From: Chthonomonas sp. UBA2391
GTDB taxonomy: Bacteria > Armatimonadota > Fimbriimonadia > Fimbriimonadales > Fimbriimonadaceae
Assembly (NCBI GenBank): GCA_002343825.1
Contig: DDSL01000065.1
Coordinates: forward strand, 1-13,743
DNA length: 13,743 nt
Direction: 5' to 3'
The notes beneath the pieces are model-generated. The model saw only the letters and a list, made by a program, of their open reading frames with translations. It had not been told where the DNA came from and made no database searches. How positions within the stretch are numbered: the first letter of the stretch is position 1; each line of letters opens with the position of its first letter. Below, piece after piece: positions 1 through 8,363 of the stretch. The translations under genes and the position numbers were made by a program.

Positions 1-364
<364 letters not shown>

Positions 365-373
365 GCGCGAACC

Positions 374-2950
374 TTAGTCGTCTAGCTCTTGCTTGCTTCG
401 GTCGATGGCACTCTGGCGGCGCTTGGTCTGGCCATAGCCGCGCTGAGCCGTACCCGTTCCCCCGGCAGCCGGGCCAGGGGTCGAGAGTCCGATTCCGCTC
501 GGAGCGGCCGACTGGGCAACTTGGGTTTGCATCGCCATCGACCGGATTCGGTTCATCTCGGCCGTAGCCTCGGCGACGAGACCGTGCTCTTCACCCCGAA
601 CCTTGATGGCGGCCTTATCCCAAAGCCAGAGGATTGGGGCGGCGTTGAAGATCGAGGAGTAGGTTCCCGAGATGATCCCGGCCAGCATGACCGCGCAGAA
701 GAATCTCAGGTCGACCGTGCTGCTTCCGACAAAGATGATGATCATAAGGGTCGCGATAACCGTGAGCGACGTCATAATCGAGCGTGCGAACGACTGACCA
801 ACTGATCGGTTGCAGAGACCGGCAAAGTCTTCGCCCGGAATCGGTCGGCGCAAGTTCTCTCGAATCCGGTCGAAGATAACGATCGTATCGTGGACCGAGA
901 AGCCGATGACAGTCAGCATCGAGGTGATGAAGAGAGCCCCGATTTCCCATCCAAGGAAGTAGCCAAGGATGGCGGCCACACCGACCACGACCAAGACGTC
1001 GTGGACGAGGGCGCCGATCGCCGACATTCCAAACTTGAATCCATTCTTGAGGCTACCGATGGCAAAGCCAAACCGGGCCGTCAGATAGAGAACGATCAGC
1101 ACCGAGGAGATCACGATCGCCTTGATGGCGTTGGTGACCGTCTCTTGCTGGACGCTCGGTCCGACCCCGGTGATCGCTGGCACCGGCATGGCCTCGACGC
1201 CCGCTCCTGCGGCCTGCCGAATTCGGTCATAGGCAGCCGGATCGTCGGCGCGAATTGTCGGGCTGGGCGGAACCGTAACCGAGACAAAGCGCTCGCCCTT
1301 GTCCGTACTCGTGATCTTGGCGTTGGCGCCGGTGAATCCAGCTCGTTCCAGGCTCGCGGCGATCTGCGGCGAAGTGACCGACCCGGTCAGCTTATAGGTC
1401 GCCTCGATTCCACCTTGGAATTCAACGTTCGGCTTGAGACCACCCATGAAGATGAAGATCAGGCCGGGGATGATCGTGATGATCGAGATGGCGAACCAGG
1501 TCTTGCTTCGCTCCATCACCCGAATCTGCTGCGGGCCGTCCTCGGACTTAGCCTTGCCGAAGAGCTGGCGATCAAGCGCAAACCACTTGGGGTTGTTAGC
1601 GATGCCAGATCCGACGAAGAATACGAGCAGCGACCGGGTGACCGTGATCGCGGTGAAGAGCGAGATGATCACACCAAGGATCAGGGTGCTGGCAAAGCCC
1701 TTAACCGGTCCGGTCCCGAGCCACACCAAGACGAGCGAGGTGAGGATCGTACAAGCGTTGGAGTCGAGAATCGCCGGGAGGGCGCGCTTGAAACCGAGCT
1801 CGACCGCCGTGAGAAGGGTTCTACCCTCCCGCATTTCCTCTTTGGTCCGCTCGAAGACGAGAATGTTGGCATCGACTGCCATCCCGACGGAGAGGATAAA
1901 GCCCGCAATCGCGGCCAGCGAGAAGGTCGCCCCGATCACCTTCATGACCGTGAGGGTGAAGAGGGTGTAGAGAACCAGGGCGATGAGGGCCACGAGGCCC
2001 GGGAAAGCGTAGTAGAGGATCAAAAAGAGGGCCGTGAAGCCAAAGGCGATCAGACCCGCACGGACCATCTGATCCTTGGCTGCCGAACCGATCGTGGGGT
2101 CCACCACCTGGCTTGAGGTCTCTTCCAGTTCGACCGGCAAGGCCCCGGCATTAAGAAGCCGGACCAAGGTGTTCACGTAATTCGGATCGAACTGGCCTTG
2201 AAGATACGCTCGGTCGCTGAGGATCGCACCCTCGGCAATTGGAGCGAGGTTCAGAACCTTACCGTCCAAGACGAAGGCAATATTCTCTCGTTGATTAAAA
2301 AATCTGCGGGTGAAGGCTTCGAGCTTCTTTGCCCCCTCGGGAGCGAATTCGAAGTTGGGACGAACGGTCCCACCGGCATCGACTTCCGCGAAGGCTCGCT
2401 TGAGATCGGCGCCCTCGAGCACTAGATCCCAGCCCTTGATCATCTCCGCATATTCCGGAGTTCCAGGTTCGACCGCGATCGGTTCTCCCCCCGGGACTCG
2501 CTTGATGAATGATTCGATCGGCGACGTCGAAGATTCCGACCGGCCGGTCGAGTCGTAGGGGCGGAATGTGATGCGCTCGGTATTGACGTTCTTGGCGTGA
2601 TAAACCTTGATGCTCGCCGTGCTGCTGATGGTATCTCGGGCGCGGGCCGCATCCGTGAAGCCCGGCAGCTCGACGATCAGTTCTTCGGTGCCTTTACGTT
2701 GGACATTGCCCTCGACCACGCCAAGAGTCGCTGCGACCCGGGCCGTCATGATGTCCACCAGGTTGGACATGATGACCGGAAGCTGCTCGCGCTGCTCCGG
2801 CTTCAGGTCCTTGACCCGATAAGTCAGGCGAATGCCGCCCTCAACATCGAGGCCGTATTGGTACTTGGTCGTGCTGTAGAAGTAACCAGATAGGGCCGAG
2901 AGAGCGAGAACCAGGACGAGGAAAAGATAACCTTTTGTACTAGAGCGCAA
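374..2950 (-). CDS. secDF: Fused protein translocase subunit SecDF
   Basis: An 858-residue inner-membrane protein that uses the proton gradient to help pull secreted proteins through SecYEG. SecD and SecF are separate in many bacteria but fused here. The SecD half (about 1-450) has a first membrane helix at 7-25, the GLDVEGGIRL motif at 33-42, a large extracytoplasmic P1 domain to about 295, and a membrane bundle with GMAVDANILVFER at 356-368; D360 is in the position of the essential proton-relay aspartate known in this family. The SecF half (about 483-785) has the matching FQGG motif (511-514) and GFSVHDTIVIFDR at 683-695. The last 70 residues are a polar, Ala/Gly/Gln-rich cytoplasmic tail. 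The start is TTG, chosen because AAGGAGG lies 8 bases upstream. It ends the five-gene operon behind murB, after about 50 bases. No yajC is adjacent. Confidence 0.95.
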   Translation of the reverse strand: MRSSTKGYLFLVLVLALSALSGYFYSTTKYQYGLDVEGGIRLTYRVKDLKPEQREQLPVIMSNLVDIMTARVAATLGVVEGNVQRKGTEELIVELPGFTDAARARDTISSTASIKVYHAKNVNTERITFRPYDSTGRSESSTSPIESFIKRVPGGEPIAVEPGTPEYAEMIKGWDLVLEGADLKRAFAEVDAGGTVRPNFEFAPEGAKKLEAFTRRFFNQRENIAFVLDGKVLNLAPIAEGAILSDRAYLQGQFDPNYVNTLVRLLNAGALPVELEETSSQVVDPTIGSAAKDQMVRAGLIAFGFTALFLILYYAFPGLVALIALVLYTLFTLTVMKVIGATFSLAAIAGFILSVGMAVDANILVFERTKEEMREGRTLLTAVELGFKRALPAILDSNACTILTSLVLVWLGTGPVKGFASTLILGVIISLFTAITVTRSLLVFFVGSGIANNPKWFALDRQLFGKAKSEDGPQQIRVMERSKTWFAISIITIIPGLIFIFMGGLKPNVEFQGGIEATYKLTGSVTSPQIAASLERAGFTGANAKITSTDKGERFVSVTVPPSPTIRADDPAAYDRIRQAAGAGVEAMPVPAITGVGPSVQQETVTNAIKAIVISSVLIVLYLTARFGFAIGSLKNGFKFGMSAIGALVHDVLVVVGVAAILGYFLGWEIGALFITSMLTVIGFSVHDTIVIFDRIRENLRRPIPGEDFAGLCNRSVGQSFARSIMTSLTVIATLMIIIFVGSSTVDLRFFCAVMLAGIISGTYSSIFNAAPILWLWDKAAIKVRGEEHGLVAEATAEMNRIRSMAMQTQVAQSAAPSGIGLSTPGPAAGGTGTAQRGYGQTKRRQSAIDRSKQELDD

Positions 2951-2958
2951 CGAGATCG

Positions 2959-2965
2959 CCTCCTT
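2959..2965 (-). promoter_or_regulatory. Shine-Dalgarno of secDF
   Basis: Read on the minus strand this is AAGGAGG, a near-perfect match to the anti-Shine-Dalgarno, 8 bases before a TTG codon. It decides the start of secDF, since no ATG or GTG sits at this spacing. It also shows that secDF is translated independently of murB, unlike the four genes before it, which start inside the stop codon of their neighbour. Confidence 0.85.
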
Positions 2966-3001
2966 GGCGAAACCTCGCGAGAGTATACCGAACCCCTACG
3001 C

Positions 3002-3976
3002 CTAACCTAGTTGGACCCCGGCAAGGGCGACCCAATCCGACCAGTCCCCCAGGTAGAGGACTTCTTCTTCCAATCGTACGCCGAACTTGGCCTCGACCTT
3101 CTCGATGGCAAAACTGGCCAGGGACCGAACGTCGCTCGCCGTGGCCCCATGAGCGTTCACCATGAAGTTCGCGTGACGGTTGGTCAGCATCGCCCCGCCG
3201 AGACGGGCCCCGGCCAAGCCCGCTTCCTGAATCAGGTAGCCCGCCGGGACGACACCAGCTTCCTTAAGCCTTGGCGGCAAAGAGTCGAGCCCCGCGGCTA
3301 GGTCTGGGTCGTTGACATTTTTGAAGAAGCTCCCCGCGCTGGCGGGCGGCGGCTGCTTGCCGATCCGCTGGCGCTGATAGTCCCGGGCTTCGTCATAGCT
3401 CTTCTTGAGGTCCGCCAGCGGCAAAAGCATTTCGATCCGCAAGATCGTACACGTCGGGGCGCCTGGACGCCGAAGCCGGGAATCGCGATATTCAAACTCC
3501 ATCCAAGTCGGTTCGACCCATCGCCGGGTTCCCTCGTGAACGATCTCAAGGCCGGTCAAAAATTCCGAAACATTGCTCCGATAGGCTCCCGCATTGCTGA
3601 CCAACGCTCCGCCTACGGTTCCAGGAATCCCCACCGCGTATTCCAAACCGCCCAGCCCTCGGTGCAGACACTTGAGGAAGAGCTCTTGGAACCCAACTCC
3701 GCTATCGGCGACCACCCTTCGATGATCGATCTCGATCTGGGTAGTGGCATTGTGGAGGACCAGTCCGGGGACGCCCCGATCGCTCGGCAGGACGTTGCTG
3801 CCCCAGCCCAAAGTGGTGACGGGGATCCCATGTCGCTGGGCCGATAGGGCTAACTCGGCGAGGTGGTCGAGTTGAAAGGCGGTGGCGAAAAACTCAGCCG
3901 GACCACCCGTTTTTAGGGTTGTGTATCGCCAAAGTCTGACGCTCTCTTGGACTCCGAGAGTCTGAAGCGCTTTCAT
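3002..3976 (-). CDS. murB: UDP-N-acetylenolpyruvoylglucosamine reductase
   Basis: A 324-residue cytoplasmic flavoenzyme that reduces UDP-GlcNAc-enolpyruvate to UDP-MurNAc with NADPH, the second committed step of peptidoglycan precursor synthesis. The FAD-binding part shows TTLKTGGPAEF (19-29), LGWGSNVLPSDRGVPGLVL (56-74, with W where glycine is common) and GIPGTVGGALVSNAGAY (116-132). The catalytic part shows YRDS (163-166), the proton-donor serine S216 in SAGSFFKN, and a C-terminal glutamate at about E305 in EEEVLYLG. All expected catalytic positions are present. The ATG at 3974-3976 overlaps the tsaB stop as ATGA. An in-frame codon 30 triplets upstream would add residues unlike MurB and lie wholly inside tsaB, so it was not used. 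The gene lies between tsaB and secDF in the same operon. Confidence 0.94.
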   Translation of the reverse strand: MKALQTLGVQESVRLWRYTTLKTGGPAEFFATAFQLDHLAELALSAQRHGIPVTTLGWGSNVLPSDRGVPGLVLHNATTQIEIDHRRVVADSGVGFQELFLKCLHRGLGGLEYAVGIPGTVGGALVSNAGAYRSNVSEFLTGLEIVHEGTRRWVEPTWMEFEYRDSRLRRPGAPTCTILRIEMLLPLADLKKSYDEARDYQRQRIGKQPPPASAGSFFKNVNDPDLAAGLDSLPPRLKEAGVVPAGYLIQEAGLAGARLGGAMLTNRHANFMVNAHGATASDVRSLASFAIEKVEAKFGVRLEEEVLYLGDWSDWVALAGVQLG

Positions 3977-4527
3977 CCCGACACCCCAGTTGAGAACGGC
4001 TTTTTTGGGACGGAGATGCTTGGACCCACCGCATAGATTGGCAAGATCTCGACTGGAGTGGTCCATTGAACGTCGGCCACCGGGCAGCGCGAGGCATCCG
4101 GATAAATCGGGTTCTCGATCCCGGGGCCAAAGCCCGAGAAAGGCTCGCTTGGCAGGTCATGAGAGATCTCCATGACCCCACCACGAAAGATCAGCCACTC
4201 CCCTTTCTTCAGTGGGTAGGCGACCACGCCGACCGGCTCGATCAGTTGCCAGGCCGCGATCGAACCGACGGGCAATCCGAGGGCGTGCCCCATCGCTTTG
4301 ACCCACGCCACTCCGACGCGCGTTCCGGTAAAGCTCCCCGGCCCCACGTCGGCAACGAGCCGTTCGATGGCGCCGGTATGACGGGATTTCAACTCATCAA
4401 GGAGCTCGGGGAGGACTTCGTCTGCATTGCGAGCCGCCTCCCTGGATTCGACCCCGAGCGGCTCGCCGCCCAAGCTCAAGAGTGCGACGGAAACAAACGG
4501 TGAGGAACTCGAAAAAACCGCGATCAC
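3973..4527 (-). CDS. tsaB: tRNA t6A biosynthesis protein TsaB-like, short form
   Basis: A 184-residue protein of the ASKHA-fold TsaB/YeaZ family. Family members pair with TsaD and TsaE to add threonylcarbamoyl to A37 of ANN-decoding tRNAs; TsaB is a scaffold without its own catalysis. The diagnostic GPGSFTGTRVG motif is at 62-72, preceded by LVADVGPGS, and NADEVLPELLDEL (34-46) resembles the family helix that carries H/A-E-x-L-P. The first strand reads MIAVFSSSS where the family usually has L-A-I-D-T-S, so the aspartate is absent. The protein is shorter than E. coli TsaB (231 residues), and its C-terminal half is poorly conserved. It starts at GTG overlapping the upstream stop as GTGA, and its own stop overlaps the murB start. 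The family call is firm; full function is likely but less certain. Confidence 0.85.
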   Translation of the reverse strand: MIAVFSSSSPFVSVALLSLGGEPLGVESREAARNADEVLPELLDELKSRHTGAIERLVADVGPGSFTGTRVGVAWVKAMGHALGLPVGSIAAWQLIEPVGVVAYPLKKGEWLIFRGGVMEISHDLPSEPFSGFGPGIENPIYPDASRCPVADVQWTTPVEILPIYAVGPSISVPKKPFSTGVSG

Positions 4528-5603
4528 TGCTGGACGAGCACCTGGAGTAACTGGACCAGCTCGTTCAACCGCTTCTCCGACTTGGCAAAGTCGGGCAATG
4601 AAGACCGATAGCCAAGCGCCCAGTAGTAGCCTTCCTTCGATCCCACGGCGAAATACTCCACGGTCGCCGTCTCGCCGACGAGTCCGTCGCGGCGCACCCA
4701 GAGCAGGGTCATCCCTGCCCGCGTGCGGCTGGGCCGACCATCTCGGCGCGAATCGACTCGGACGAAGTCTCCGAGGGAACGCGAAGAGAGCTTCAACAAC
4801 TGCTCCTCGGGAGTGCCGCTATCAAGTTCGGCCAGAGGCTCAACCCGGACGACCCCGGTAACGTCGGGGTGACTGAGTTCAAACGCGTCACCGGCTGGCT
4901 TTGCCGTCCAGGCCGCAGGATAGAAGAAGGTCAGATCCTTCCCTCCCGCCTTGGCCGGCAGAGACTGGACACCCTTCGGTAGTTGCACCAGCTTGGGCTC
5001 GAAGGCGGGTTCGATCTTGATGCTTGGTCGAGGTTTCTCCGGATCCTTAATAGTGGGTTTGTCCGGTTTCTTTCCTTGCTTGGGTGGTTCAGCAGGGATG
5101 ACTCGGTTCGGATCCTCCGGAAGCGGAAGTTGACCACTCACCGTTCGGACCGTGAGCAGCGCCTTTTTCCACTCGGCATTGGCCTGCTCAAAAACAACCG
5201 GATCCGATGAAAGTTTGAAAAGCAACTTGCGATCGTTCTTTGCGAAGAGCATTCCCGTTACGGTAACGCGGTCCGGCTGGCGGACCCGGTTGAGAACGAG
5301 CGGCACCCCCAACAGATCTTCCTGCCACTGCCGCTCCACCGTCCAGCCGCTGGCTTCGGCAGCTTGGCGCTGGTACTCGTGCCACTTTTCGATCGGCTCG
5401 AGAAACCGCGTGTTGAGCAATTCCACCTCGGCGGTCGCGGTCTCGACCGGAAAAAGCAGAGTGGTGCGTCCACGCTTCTGCTCGGAGGTCCATTCTCGCG
5501 GGTAGCTTATGGCGATGTCCGCACCAGGATCGGTATAGATCCGAAAGGGCGCGGGCTGAATTCCCGTGGTGAGGAGGACGGCGGACAAAAGGGTAACGGT
5601 CAT
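4524..5603 (-). CDS. Exported protein of unknown function with two PsbP/DUF1795-like halves
   Basis: A 359-residue protein I cannot assign to a named function. Residues 1-17 form a short, hydrophobic signal-like N-terminus with little positive charge, so export is probable but not certain. Two globular halves follow: about 19-156 (ISYPREWTSEQKRGRTTLLFP, then AEVELL) and about 216-359 (FFYPAAWTAKPAGDAFELS, then GVVRVEPL). Each begins with a YP..WT strand-turn signature, as in PsbP/Mog1-type and DUF1795 folds, and each ends in a helix that would close such a domain. A Pro/Lys/Glu-rich linker (about 160-205) joins them. The ATG overlaps the kinase stop as ATGA, and its own stop overlaps the tsaB start as GTGA, so it is translated with the operon. 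A surface or periplasmic partner of the neighbouring kinase is conceivable but unsupported. Confidence 0.75.
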   Translation of the reverse strand: MTVTLLSAVLLTTGIQPAPFRIYTDPGADIAISYPREWTSEQKRGRTTLLFPVETATAEVELLNTRFLEPIEKWHEYQRQAAEASGWTVERQWQEDLLGVPLVLNRVRQPDRVTVTGMLFAKNDRKLLFKLSSDPVVFEQANAEWKKALLTVRTVSGQLPLPEDPNRVIPAEPPKQGKKPDKPTIKDPEKPRPSIKIEPAFEPKLVQLPKGVQSLPAKAGGKDLTFFYPAAWTAKPAGDAFELSHPDVTGVVRVEPLAELDSGTPEEQLLKLSSRSLGDFVRVDSRRDGRPSRTRAGMTLLWVRRDGLVGETATVEYFAVGSKEGYYWALGYRSSLPDFAKSEKRLNELVQLLQVLVQQ

Positions 5604-7333
5604 TCGCTTTCGGTTTTTGGACGCACGTGCAGGGGGATTAACATCACAAATCTTGCGCCTTGGCCCAGCCGGCCTTCTTCCATGACCGCCCCACCGTGCG
5701 CGTCGATGATACCTTTGACGATGCTCAGGCCCAACCCCATCCCCTTCACCCGCGAGCTATAGAAGGGTTGGAAGATCAGTTGCTTTCGCTCCGGCTCAAC
5801 ACCCGGTCCCTGGTCCTCGATCACCACCGTAGCGTAAGGGATTCCCGTGTTCAACTTGGCTCGCTTGAGCGTTTCGGCATCGGCTACCCTCGTAACAACA
5901 CTCAGCGAGCCTCGGTCGAAGAAGCTGAGCGAGTTCTCCACGATCTCGGTGATCGCACGCCGGAACTTGCGAGCATCGACCTCGACTTCCAGTTCCTCTT
6001 CCGTAAGGTCATAGATCAGTTGCACTTGGCTGCGGCGTGGGAAGACTTCGTCCACCGCTTCTCGGACAAGGAAGTTGAGATCCGCTCGCGCTGTAGCAAG
6101 CTGGGTGGCGGTGACAAAGTCCCGAAACTCCTGCAGGATCTCCTCCACCCGGGTCACATTGGTCACCAGACTCTTCTGGATCTCGCGCAGGGCCTCCCGA
6201 TTCAGATCCGCCTCGGCGATCAAGTGACCGAACTCGTTGACATCACCCCGAAGCGCAAAGACCCGGTTGCCGATCATGTGGGCACTCTTGGCGCTGAGCT
6301 CGCCCCAAGCCGCCATTCGCTCGACCCGGACAACCCTCTGAAGCGCCCGAAGAGACTCCAGCCCGGTGCTCAGTTCTTCGGCGACAGCGCTGAGGATCCT
6401 TTCATCGTCTTCCGTGAAGCGATTATCGTGATGGGGGTTGTCGCTGACTCGCCGCAAAACGCGGATGGCCCCGATACTCCGTCCCCGAAAGATGATCGGC
6501 GTGGCCAGATACCCACTGACTTGTTCGCTCGGGATCTCGAGCAAGAGCCCTTTCCAACGCGGATCGCCCTGAGGGTTCTCCAGCCGGATCGACTGGCCAT
6601 GCTGGCAGACCCACCCCGTGAGGCCATCACCTGGCTCATAGCCGTATCCTTCCGGCCAATCGCGGAACCCCGTCCCGGCCTGGAGAGTGAACTTGTTGGC
6701 GGCCTCATCATAAAGGAAGACCGCGCACGTTTGAAATCTCAGGACCTCGCTGGTGATGTTGAGGAGCTGCTTGAGTAGCTGCCGTTCATCCTGGGCACGA
6801 TCGACCGCGCGGGCAATCTCAAAGAGGGCTTGTTCGCGGCGCAACAACTCGTCGCGACTCACCACCAAACCAGCAAGGGCGGCGATATAGTCCAACGCCG
6901 CAATTTCTTCGTCGCCGTAACGGTCCTTTTCATCAGACTCCGCATTCAGAACGGCGCGGATCCGGCCATGACGATCCCGAATCGGAAGCGCGACCTCGCT
7001 TTGAGTGCTCTCGATCAGGTTCTGATAAATCGGCTCTCGCTGAACGTCTCCGCTGACGAACTTCTTCCCTTTCGCCGCGACGTACGCCACCACGCCCCCG
7101 CCTTCTTTTCCGCCCAGGGTCATGCTCCGCCCTTTCGCCCCGCTGTCCCAGTCGGTCCCCGCGCCGTTGGTGAGTTCCACTGTCCCGAGTTCATCGTTGG
7201 TCCGGGCGAACATGACGTTTCGGCTCTTGGTGAGGCCGAGGGCGTGGACGGCAAGGAGGTCGAGGGCAGCATCGGTGTCCCAGAGGGCATTGACCCGAAT
7301 AGCGAGGTCCGTCGCGTGCCGAGCTTCCCACAT
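5600..7333 (-). CDS. Soluble double-GAF sensor histidine kinase
   Basis: A 577-residue cytoplasmic histidine kinase without membrane segments. Two GAF sensor domains (about 7-157 and 167-327) precede a dimerisation/phosphoacceptor region with WGELSAKSAHMIGNRVFALR (343-362). The expected phosphorylated histidine is H352, followed by M-I-G-N rather than the usual E/D-x-x-N. The ATPase domain has the N box EIVENSL (N467), the G1 box EDQGPG (D507) and the G2 box GMGLGLS (531-537), so it should bind ATP. No response regulator lies in the window. The start is placed at ATG 7331-7333, because GAF-like sequence begins right after it and a TATACT promoter element lies 7 bases upstream. Longer forms starting at 7375 or 7387 are possible but would overlap the divergent gene. 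It appears to head the operon ending in secDF. Confidence 0.88.
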   Translation of the reverse strand: MWEARHATDLAIRVNALWDTDAALDLLAVHALGLTKSRNVMFARTNDELGTVELTNGAGTDWDSGAKGRSMTLGGKEGGGVVAYVAAKGKKFVSGDVQREPIYQNLIESTQSEVALPIRDRHGRIRAVLNAESDEKDRYGDEEIAALDYIAALAGLVVSRDELLRREQALFEIARAVDRAQDERQLLKQLLNITSEVLRFQTCAVFLYDEAANKFTLQAGTGFRDWPEGYGYEPGDGLTGWVCQHGQSIRLENPQGDPRWKGLLLEIPSEQVSGYLATPIIFRGRSIGAIRVLRRVSDNPHHDNRFTEDDERILSAVAEELSTGLESLRALQRVVRVERMAAWGELSAKSAHMIGNRVFALRGDVNEFGHLIAEADLNREALREIQKSLVTNVTRVEEILQEFRDFVTATQLATARADLNFLVREAVDEVFPRRSQVQLIYDLTEEELEVEVDARKFRRAITEIVENSLSFFDRGSLSVVTRVADAETLKRAKLNTGIPYATVVIEDQGPGVEPERKQLIFQPFYSSRVKGMGLGLSIVKGIIDAHGGAVMEEGRLGQGARFVMLIPLHVRPKTESE

Positions 7334-7340
7334 GGCTTCC

Positions 7341-7346
7341 AGTATA
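7341..7346 (-). promoter_or_regulatory. Candidate -10 element for a leaderless kinase operon transcript
   Basis: On the minus strand the sequence is TATACT, ending exactly 7 bases before the ATG of the kinase gene. A transcript would start at or next to that ATG, and no useful Shine-Dalgarno lies between them. A weak -35 (TTCAAG, 3 of 6 consensus bases) lies 17 bases upstream. The same TATACT-N7-ATG arrangement precedes the hydrolase at 11467. Only an RNA 5'-end map could confirm it. Confidence 0.5.
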
Positions 7347-7373
7347 CGGGGGATTCCGGTACCCTTGAAGGTC

Positions 7374-8321
7374 ATGGCGCTCGGCACCTTAATGGAATCG
7401 GAAATTCGCTCGCAACCGCAGATCTTGTCAGATCACGCTTCGAGCTATCTCACCGACCTAAACCCCCTCGCTGGACACGACTTTGAGCTTGTCCTGATCG
7501 CCGCCCGCGGTACGAGCGACAATGCCGCCCTTTATGCCCGGTATCTCATCGAAGTTCACCTGGGTATTCCAGTGGTCTTGGCCGCTCCCTCTGTCATCAC
7601 CCGATTCGGGAGCAAAATGCGCTATCCCAAGTGCCTGGCGATTGGAATCTCCCAAAGCGGAGCCGCTCCCGACGTCGCCGAAGTCCTTAGCTTTATGGCC
7701 CAAGCCGGTCATACGACGGTGGGCATCACCAATACCGCCGGGTCTCGCCTCACCGAGGTCGCACAGGTACCCGTGTTGCTGCGAGCGGGTGAGGAAAAGG
7801 CGGTCGCCGCGACCAAAACCTATACGACTTCCCTGCTCGCCCTCTATCAGCTCGTTCGGACGCTCGGCGGCGACCTTGCCGACCCTGCCAAGGATCTGCC
7901 CACCGAGGGCTGGTTGGAAAGGACCCACCAGGCGGCTCAGGAGGCGATGGGTCCGATCGTCCGTCAACGGATCTTGTTTGCCCTAGGACGTGGCTACGGG
8001 TTTGCCACGGCCCACGAGACCGCGCTGAAGCTGATGGAATGCGCCCTCTTGCCGGCCAAGGCCTATTCGACCGCTGATTTTCAGCACGGTCCCAAGGCAT
8101 TGGCCGCCCACGAGAGCGCGGCGATCGTCTACGGCGAAGTTCCGGAGGGACTTGCGGAACAGGGTTGCATCGTCGTTCCGGCGGTCGCGGGTCCGGCGTC
8201 TCCACTCGCCCCTATTCACGAGATCTTCTTTGGGCAGTGGCTCGCGCTCTTGGCCTCCAGGGCCCGCGGACTAGACCCCGACCAACCGCGAAACCTGAGC
8301 AAAGTCACGCTCACACTTTAG
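7374..8321 (+). CDS. Double-SIS sugar-phosphate isomerase/deaminase (GlmS isomerase-like, NagB-II type)
   Basis: A 315-residue protein with two sugar isomerase (SIS) domains, matching the isomerase half of GlmS but with no N-terminal glutaminase domain. The first SIS domain shows ARGTSDNAALYARYL (44-58), GISQSGAAPDV (91-101) and AVAATKTYTTSL (143-154). The second shows GRGYGFATAHETALKLME (205-222) and DFQHGPKALA. The GlmS isomerase residues appear to be present: glutamate E222, histidine H238 and a C-terminal lysine K310 in RNLSKVTLTL. Stand-alone proteins of this kind act as glucosamine-6-phosphate deaminases (NagB-II), AgaS-type deaminase/isomerases or fructosamine deglycases; sequence alone does not separate these. 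The likely role is recovery of amino sugars, which would fit murB nearby. The start is ATG 7374, with ATG 7392 as an alternative; neither has a good Shine-Dalgarno. It diverges from the kinase. Confidence 0.85.
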   Translation: MALGTLMESEIRSQPQILSDHASSYLTDLNPLAGHDFELVLIAARGTSDNAALYARYLIEVHLGIPVVLAAPSVITRFGSKMRYPKCLAIGISQSGAAPDVAEVLSFMAQAGHTTVGITNTAGSRLTEVAQVPVLLRAGEEKAVAATKTYTTSLLALYQLVRTLGGDLADPAKDLPTEGWLERTHQAAQEAMGPIVRQRILFALGRGYGFATAHETALKLMECALLPAKAYSTADFQHGPKALAAHESAAIVYGEVPEGLAEQGCIVVPAVAGPASPLAPIHEIFFGQWLALLASRARGLDPDQPRNLSKVTLTL

Positions 8322-8363
8322 GCCTCAACACGGAACCCTCTCAGGGCGTAAGATACAAAGACT

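Noticed and set aside
890..2116. 408-codon open frame on the plus strand, opposite secDF
   Set aside because: Its translation is rich in Arg, Asp, Gly and Glu without domain motifs, as expected of an antisense shadow in GC-rich DNA. The minus strand encodes unmistakable SecDF.
3977..4066. Thirty-residue N-terminal extension of murB
   Set aside because: The extra residues do not resemble MurB and overlap tsaB. The ATG at 3976 is used in a classic ATGA stop/start overlap.
5660..6778. 372-codon open frame on the plus strand, opposite the histidine kinase
   Set aside because: It lies wholly within the kinase on the other strand, has no recognisable motif and no ribosome-binding site, while the kinase has full catalytic boxes.
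7122..7373. Upstream extension of the SIS gene to 7122
   Set aside because: The extra 84 residues are basic, motif-poor and antisense to the first GAF domain of the kinase. Family-like sequence begins at MALGTLMESEIRSQP.
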